Positions 60,823 to 64,000 of a stretch of 64,000 bases of DNA are shown here, one piece after another (within the stretch, counting starts at the first letter, position 1; each line of letters starts with the position of its first letter). The notes below the pieces were generated by a model. That model was not told the DNA's origin. It was given only the letters and a program-made list of their open reading frames with translations, and did no database searches. The stretch comes from Diphasiastrum complanatum. Lineage: Eukaryota; Streptophyta; Lycopodiopsida; Lycopodiales; Lycopodiaceae. Made by a program: the position numbers and the translations under genes. The stretch is taken from assembly GCA_029204225.1 (NCBI GenBank), contig CM055097.1, forward strand, positions 70,622,252 to 70,686,251, given 5' to 3'.

Positions 60823-63800
60823 CTTCTCACATATGCTCTTGTGATTTGTTTTTTGTGGTAGAATCTCTTGCTAATTAATGCTAGTGTAATGCTATCCTAG
60901 ATTGGTGTGTTGTTGGTGGATCTAATTTATTGCTTTGTATTCTTGCTAATGTAAAGTTCTTCTTGCTGAAAATTCATGGACAGCAAGCATTAATGATTCA
61001 ATCGACCCAATTGGAGGAGCAATTTCCAGTAATGATGTTAGAATGCTCCTTACAGCATATACTATCATTTTAGTTTGTGTAGCAAGTTTCTGACGGAAGT
61101 TTCATGCAAATTTCTGCTCACATCCTCTTCATCTTGCTCACTGCCCTCTATGGCCAGCAGATCCGATTACTTCGAAACGTTTGATCTATTCATTGCATGT
61201 CGACAAAATTACAATTTGCTAGCAATTTCCGTTTGCATGTGCAAGTACTAGTCCATGCATGTTGCATGCATGCCTCTAGAATTCTTCACTATATTTGCTT
61301 GCACGTTGATTGCATGTCACTGTATTTGCTTGCATGTTGATTGCATGTTGCTGATTTTGATCTATTTTGAGTTGTAGAAGACCATCGAGGATTCCTAGGT
61401 TGGTAAACCTCGATTTAACGATCCTTTCTATCTCTATTCTCAATTTTATAACAAATGGTGAGATAATAGGGCGCCGGGCAGCAACTACCAAGATCCACAA
61501 TATGCTGAAAAATAGGCTGGAAAAGGTACTGAAGTAAGGCGCCGATCAGCCTCCAATCAATAGCCGAAACGGACAACAAGTCGGTGAAAAGAACCGCTGA
61601 AAATGAGACGGTAGTAGGCGTTGGGCAGCAGCTACCGAATCTGAAAAATGATGAGTAAAATAGCTGAAAATAATGGTGATGTAGGGCGCTGGACAGCCTC
61701 CAATCAATATCAAAAATGGACAGCAAATTGGTGACGAAAAGTGTCGAAAATGATGAGGTAATAGGGCGTTGGACAACAACTACCAAATCTGCAAAAACAA
61801 TGAAAATCTGCCCAAAAAATCGACGAAAGTGATGGGTAGTAGGGCGCTGGACAGCCACCACCAATCTGCAAAAAAAAATGACGGAGAAAATCGATGAAAG
61901 TGATGGGTGGTAGGGCGTTGGACAGCCACTGCCAAATCTACAAGAAAGAGCTCTGATACCAAGTTACAAACTAAGATTCACTAGCTATGCTAGAAAGCAA
62001 GAAGAGAGAATGCTTAAGGAGGCTAAAGAGGAGCAATCATCATAAACTGAATAAAGGAATACAATGCTGCCCAATCTATACCCTCTCCCTGAATCAAATA
62101 GAGGATTCAGAAAATGGAGGGAATAGGATTTGGAGGGAAAATAGTGCGCCTTCCCAATAGGAGGACGCGCACTCCAAATCAACGTGACCAAGTCCTAAAA
62201 ATATGACCAAATAGGGCCCAAGGCCAGTATATGAATAAAAAGGGCCCTTAGGCCTGCTTATGCATAATAACGAATAAAAGAATGGACGCGGCGAATGTAA
62301 TGAGCCAAGTCATAACTGACATCAAAAGTGAGAGTTAGCTACACATGCAATGGGAGTTAGTCTAGCACTAAGGTTATATCCAAGAGGGAGAGGAATTGGT
62401 GCCTATGTGTATTGTGAGTCCTATGATCATCCAGTACTTCAACAAGGCATCTCTTGGAGTATAGATGGGCTATAGTGGTACGGGATGCCACCATTAGTAT
62501 TCATTGGATTAATCTATGATGCAAATGTAGTTCCCAATACCCAAGGGGGAGTATGAATCTACTCTATCAAAGGACAATTAACTACATCACTAGTGTTGTT
62601 TGCACAGGTTCACATAAGTTAAGATCTATGGGAAGTCCTACATGACAATATCCTAGCGATATTGTAGTATAACAAATCCTATTCAATGTCATATGCATTG
62701 GGCTCCTATGGATCTTTCGGTGATGAGATGTTTATTTCCATCGCCATTAAGTACTTAGGGTTACCATGGTTGCCTCAGCCCTCAGGATTGAACTTACATT
62801 TGGCAATCAGTGATTATCCTTTTTCATTGAGTCGTCTCCTACTATGATGGTTCTTGTATGTGACAATGTTATAGCATTGTTATAGTAGCTTCTTGGTCAA
62901 TATGAGGGTTCCAGATAGAGATGTCCACTTACATATGATATTAGGGTACTTTAAATCTCTATGCATTAGTTCTACTTTTATGATGTTTAAGATGTAGAAT
63001 TGGCATGTTTGCATCAGCATGGCCTTCTTTGGCAATCAGTGCTTGTGGCATTGTTACAGTCTTCATGGATCATACTCTCTCAATCAGTTGCAGCAGCTAC
63101 TTCAAGCTTTTATGGTTTTGGGATCTATGTGGTTGGTGGCTGTTCGTGTCTTCTGCATCTTCTAGTACCGTGATATTCCTTTCTGCATGGTGGTATCACT
63201 CTTGGTCTAGCATGGTCTATCAGTGTCCCCAGCAAAATTCTCCATGCTAGTGCACTCCTCTAGTGTCTTGATCTGTTCAGATCATCATGTCAACCATTGT
63301 TACTAGGCCTTGTCATGTGAAGCCAATCGGCCCAAGGGTCACTATGTGCATATCCAATGAGTAATATGGGGGTGCAGAACCTGGTCTAAGATCCTTCCGT
63401 GGTGAGGGGCCAATTGACCTAAGGGCAGCCCGAGGGTAGTTGGCTTCACACGACAGAAGGCCGGCAAACTGGGCCCTTGACGGCAGTGAAATCTAGTTTT
63501 TACAAAACAGCAAATTATTTTGGCAAATTTGAGGCTTCCACCAAAAGGTCCACCAAATTCGACAAATCTTAAGGCAAATCTTAAGGATGGAAGGTTGATT
63601 AAAGCCATGCCTCGGCCCTCAATATTGCCCAAAGTTCAAAGAGAAAACAAGGACTTGATTTCACAAAACAATTGCAACTTAATAATTGACCTTCCTAGCT
63701 AGAAATAGGTAAATAGAACATGTAGCATTTGCATCAGACATCAATTTGTGCTGCCAAAAAATTTCTTTTAAAAACAAGCAAAAGCCAACCATGTACCAAG

Positions 63801-63989
63801 AGCTGCCAACTGCTGCTTTTTGCCCAAGCCTCGGCCCCGCCCGCGACCCCCACCTTTAGAAGGAGACATTGATCCAGGTATTGGAGCCAAAGCCAAAGAC
63901 ATACTGCCAAGAACCCCATCCGCATACTTTCTAGGCCTTCCCCTTTTCCTCTTCCCAAGAGGTTCGGTCCTGCCCACGCCCACAGCCAT
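51092..63989 (-). CDS. AT-hook motif nuclear-localised (AHL) protein with PPC/DUF296 domain
   Basis: Five exons on the minus strand: 63989-63797, 52304-52252, 52125-51994, 51619-51458 and 51367-51092, with GT/AG borders throughout and a continuous frame of 271 codons plus TGA. Exon 1 carries the AT-hook [10 protein letters not shown] (residues 13-22) and a second basic patch ([17 protein letters not shown]). Exons 2-5 encode the PPC domain: [74 protein letters not shown]-hooks bind AT-rich minor grooves and PPC mediates oligomers and partner binding in the nucleus; FTPHV with RGRPRKY suggests the intron-containing AHL class. Upstream codons are open to the window edge, so the true start may lie outside. 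The usual short segment after AALG (often a Trp-containing stretch) is absent. Intron 1 is about 11.5 kb and full of transposons. Confidence 0.93.
52454..52805. mobile_element. hAT-like MITE, 3'-truncated copy
   Basis: It begins CATAGAACCCACGGTTCCC and follows the element at 56757 closely through GAACCGTGG repeats, CCCCTCTTAGCTTG, a CT-rich patch and GGGGGTGGGTACTAAAA, where the match ends. An 8-bp ATCTAAGG abuts its left end and occurs again 15 bp further left, separated by GTTCTAT, which is the complement of the element terminus. That pattern could be a footprint of an earlier insertion. Confidence 0.75.
53300..54182 (-). mobile_element. Leader and primer site of a minus-strand LTR element
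   Basis: Minus-strand TGGTATCAGAG (54181-54171) directly follows an LTR end (minus-strand CTCTAACA, from 54183 upward). The stretch below it has repeated words (TCTGACTGCA..TGGTTCC at 53514 and 53733; CAGCGATGGAG at 53968 and 54048), as in a retrotransposon leader. No gag is visible before the MITE. The upper end of the LTR is not resolved. Confidence 0.5.
54944..55269 (+). mobile_element. LTR of a plus-strand gypsy element, with polypurine tract
   Basis: A purine tract TTGGGGAG (54936-54943) is followed by TGTTATAGACTCACC. The sequence carries a TATA box (GTATATATAGGG, 55099-55110) and ends ATAACA at 55264-55269, matching the TGTTAT start. The flanking pentamers differ, so it is not a clean solo LTR. 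A gypsy RT fragment begins immediately to its right. Confidence 0.6.
55270..55500 (+). pseudogene. Gypsy RT fragment
   Basis: The frame shows [20 protein letters not shown] then LVYT, the RT catalytic FIDD box. After a shift comes [10 protein letters not shown], the start of the thumb. It is in plus orientation, opposite to the main chromovirus of this intron, so it comes from another copy. Confidence 0.75.
55711..56080 (-). repeat. 3' LTR of the chromovirus
   Basis: About 370 bp, closely matching 61963-62312 (CTAAGATTCACTAGCTATGC, CGAATAAAAGAATGGACGCG). A purine tract TAGGGGAGAGC (minus strand, 56095-56085) precedes it in element sense. Confidence 0.85.
56644..57211. repeat. 284-bp tandem duplication across the MITE-integrase junction
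   Basis: The segment beginning TAATGTAAGGCCCATAATAG at 56644 recurs at 56928. Each copy holds about 113 bp of integrase C-terminal sequence, the 8-bp target duplication and the first 171 bp of the MITE. The copies appear nearly identical, so the duplication is younger than the MITE insertion. Confidence 0.9.
56757..57677. mobile_element. hAT-like MITE in the chromovirus integrase
   Basis: Termini CATAGAA and TTCTATG are inverted, and the 8-bp CCTGAAAC flanks the element at 56749-56756 and 57678-57685. An 8-bp target duplication is typical of hAT transposons. Both ends are packed with AACCGT or ACGGTT words, including palindromic AACCGTACGGTT, resembling hAT subterminal binding motifs. No transposase ORF. 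Without the 284-bp duplication its length is about 637 bp. Confidence 0.85.
58468..59781 (-). pseudogene. Chromovirus gag joined in frame to integrase
   Basis: The ATG at 59781 begins [10 protein letters not shown] and a heptad-like stretch ([16 protein letters not shown]). The Retrotrans_gag core follows at 59351-58960 ([31 protein letters not shown]). Then comes a zinc knuckle [14 protein letters not shown] (about 58735). The same frame, after an acidic linker ([17 protein letters not shown]), runs directly into the integrase N-terminus at GGHFGF, with only one stop between. A frameshift near 59340 and others break gag. Confidence 0.85.
60330..61453 (+). mobile_element. Solo LTR nested in the chromovirus leader
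   Basis: 1124 bp bounded by TGTTAT and ATAACA, with the 5-bp duplication AATGG at 60325-60329 and 61454-61458. It interrupts the 74-bp leader repeats. It carries a TATA-like CTATAAATG (60719-60727), a (GA)n tract (about 60764-60819) and TTGCATGT words near its end. Orientation is inferred from the TATA element and is not certain. Confidence 0.85.
60764..60819. repeat. (GA)n microsatellite in the solo LTR
   Basis: About 28 GA units, roughly 40 bp downstream of the TATA-like element. Confidence 0.95.
61951..62312 (-). repeat. 5' LTR and primer site of the chromovirus
   Basis: The LTR spans 62312-61963 on the minus strand. TGGTATCAGAG (61961-61951) follows after one or two bases, an initiator-Met-type primer site. 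The LTR is about 20 bp shorter than the 3' LTR, which has extra sequence near GACTTAAGCTAAAATGCAAG. Confidence 0.85.
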
Positions 63990-64000
63990 GGGCTGTTGTG

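Larger units (their letters stand above)
60185..61935 (-). repeat. About 74-bp tandem repeats in the chromovirus leader
   Basis: Units marked by TAGGGCGYTGGACAGCC or variants begin near 61467, 61535, 61615, 61682, 61762, 61840 and 61911. Two more lie beyond the solo LTR, near 60190 and 60258. Alternate units are more alike, so the higher-order unit may be a dimer of about 148 bp. They lie between primer site and gag in element sense. Minus-strand ORFs across them are not genes. Confidence 0.8.
55711..62312 (-). mobile_element. Degraded chromovirus (Ty3/gypsy) in AHL intron 1
   Basis: In element sense (minus strand): 5' LTR 62312-61963, primer site, leader with tandem repeats, gag, integrase with chromodomain, polypurine tract and 3' LTR 56080-55711. 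Protease, RT and RNase H are absent. A solo LTR (60330-61453) and a MITE (56757-57677) interrupt it. Flanking bases near the LTR ends (CATAG and CATAA) suggest a mutated 5-bp target duplication, but LTR termini are not canonical enough to be sure. Confidence 0.85.
52305..63796 (-). other. Intron 1 of the AHL gene (about 11.5 kb)
   Basis: Donor GGTACATGG at 63797/63796 and acceptor TTGACAG at 52306/52305; the split codon reads G-GT (Gly). It contains two hAT-like MITEs, a chromovirus with a nested solo LTR, and other LTR fragments. Sequence at 62313-63796 and 52806-53300 has no recognisable feature. The main chromovirus has the same orientation as the gene. Confidence 0.85.

Noticed and set aside
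61415-61864. 149-codon minus-strand ORF with Cys and Phe repeats
   Set aside because: It is a frame through the 74-bp leader repeats; the periodicity comes from the DNA repeat.

Overview
The window looks like nuclear DNA of a land plant with a TE-rich, large-intron genome. Two spliced host genes are recognisable: an ANP32-type acidic leucine-rich-repeat protein and an AT-hook/PPC (AHL) protein. Both have plant-type structure, and everything else I can identify is plant LTR retrotransposon, small DNA transposon or microsatellite. A fern or another large-genome lineage would fit, but I cannot fix the species from sequence alone. I see no tRNA, rRNA, CRISPR array or bacterial operon.

Layout. 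1-0.95 kb: 5' end of a Ty1/Copia element. 2.4-2.86 and 8.8-9.66 kb: two copies of a chimeric LTR with a dead Ty3/gypsy integrase piece inside it. 5.5-8.0 kb: an 86-bp direct repeat pair, a 182-bp (GA)n tract and a perfect hairpin. 9.7-14.1 kb: mostly featureless. 14.1-16.9 kb: ANP32 gene (minus strand, two exons), with a CT-rich 5' leader and a three-fold repeated CACGTG/CCAACGGT module upstream (17.29-17.74 kb). 20.2-32.9 kb: a Copia mosaic in which a 6.2-kb non-autonomous LTR element (2.7- and 2.45-kb LTRs, 5-bp target duplication AATCT) splits a Copia integrase.

32.9-50.1 kb: a nested, then inverted, block. A Ty3/gypsy element of the Tat/Athila type (tRNA-Asp primer site, extra ORF after integrase) sat inside the protease of a Copia element. 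An inversion of about 11.1 kb, with one end in the gypsy integrase and the other in the Copia RNase H, then separated the halves of both elements. The pieces fit together: 5' gypsy half on + at 42.7-49.7 kb and 3' half on - at 38.6-33.1 kb; Copia pieces at 32.9-33.06 (+), 42.7-42.3 (-), 39.2-38.6 (-) and 49.7-50.1 (+). A third, internally deleted Copia and an 0.8-kb palindrome-rich terminal-inverted-repeat element lie between the halves.

51.1-64.0 kb: an AHL gene on the minus strand, five visible exons, with all splice sites GT-AG and phases consistent over 271 codons. Its first intron is about 11.5 kb and holds a degraded chromovirus whose gag is joined in frame to integrase without protease, RT or RNase H. 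That chromovirus is itself interrupted by a solo LTR (TSD AATGG) and a hAT-like MITE (TSD CCTGAAAC). A second MITE copy and LTR fragments lie in the same intron.

All TE genes seen are broken by stops and frameshifts, so I treat them as pseudogenes. The two host genes have intact reading frames; AHL runs to the window edge and may begin outside it.
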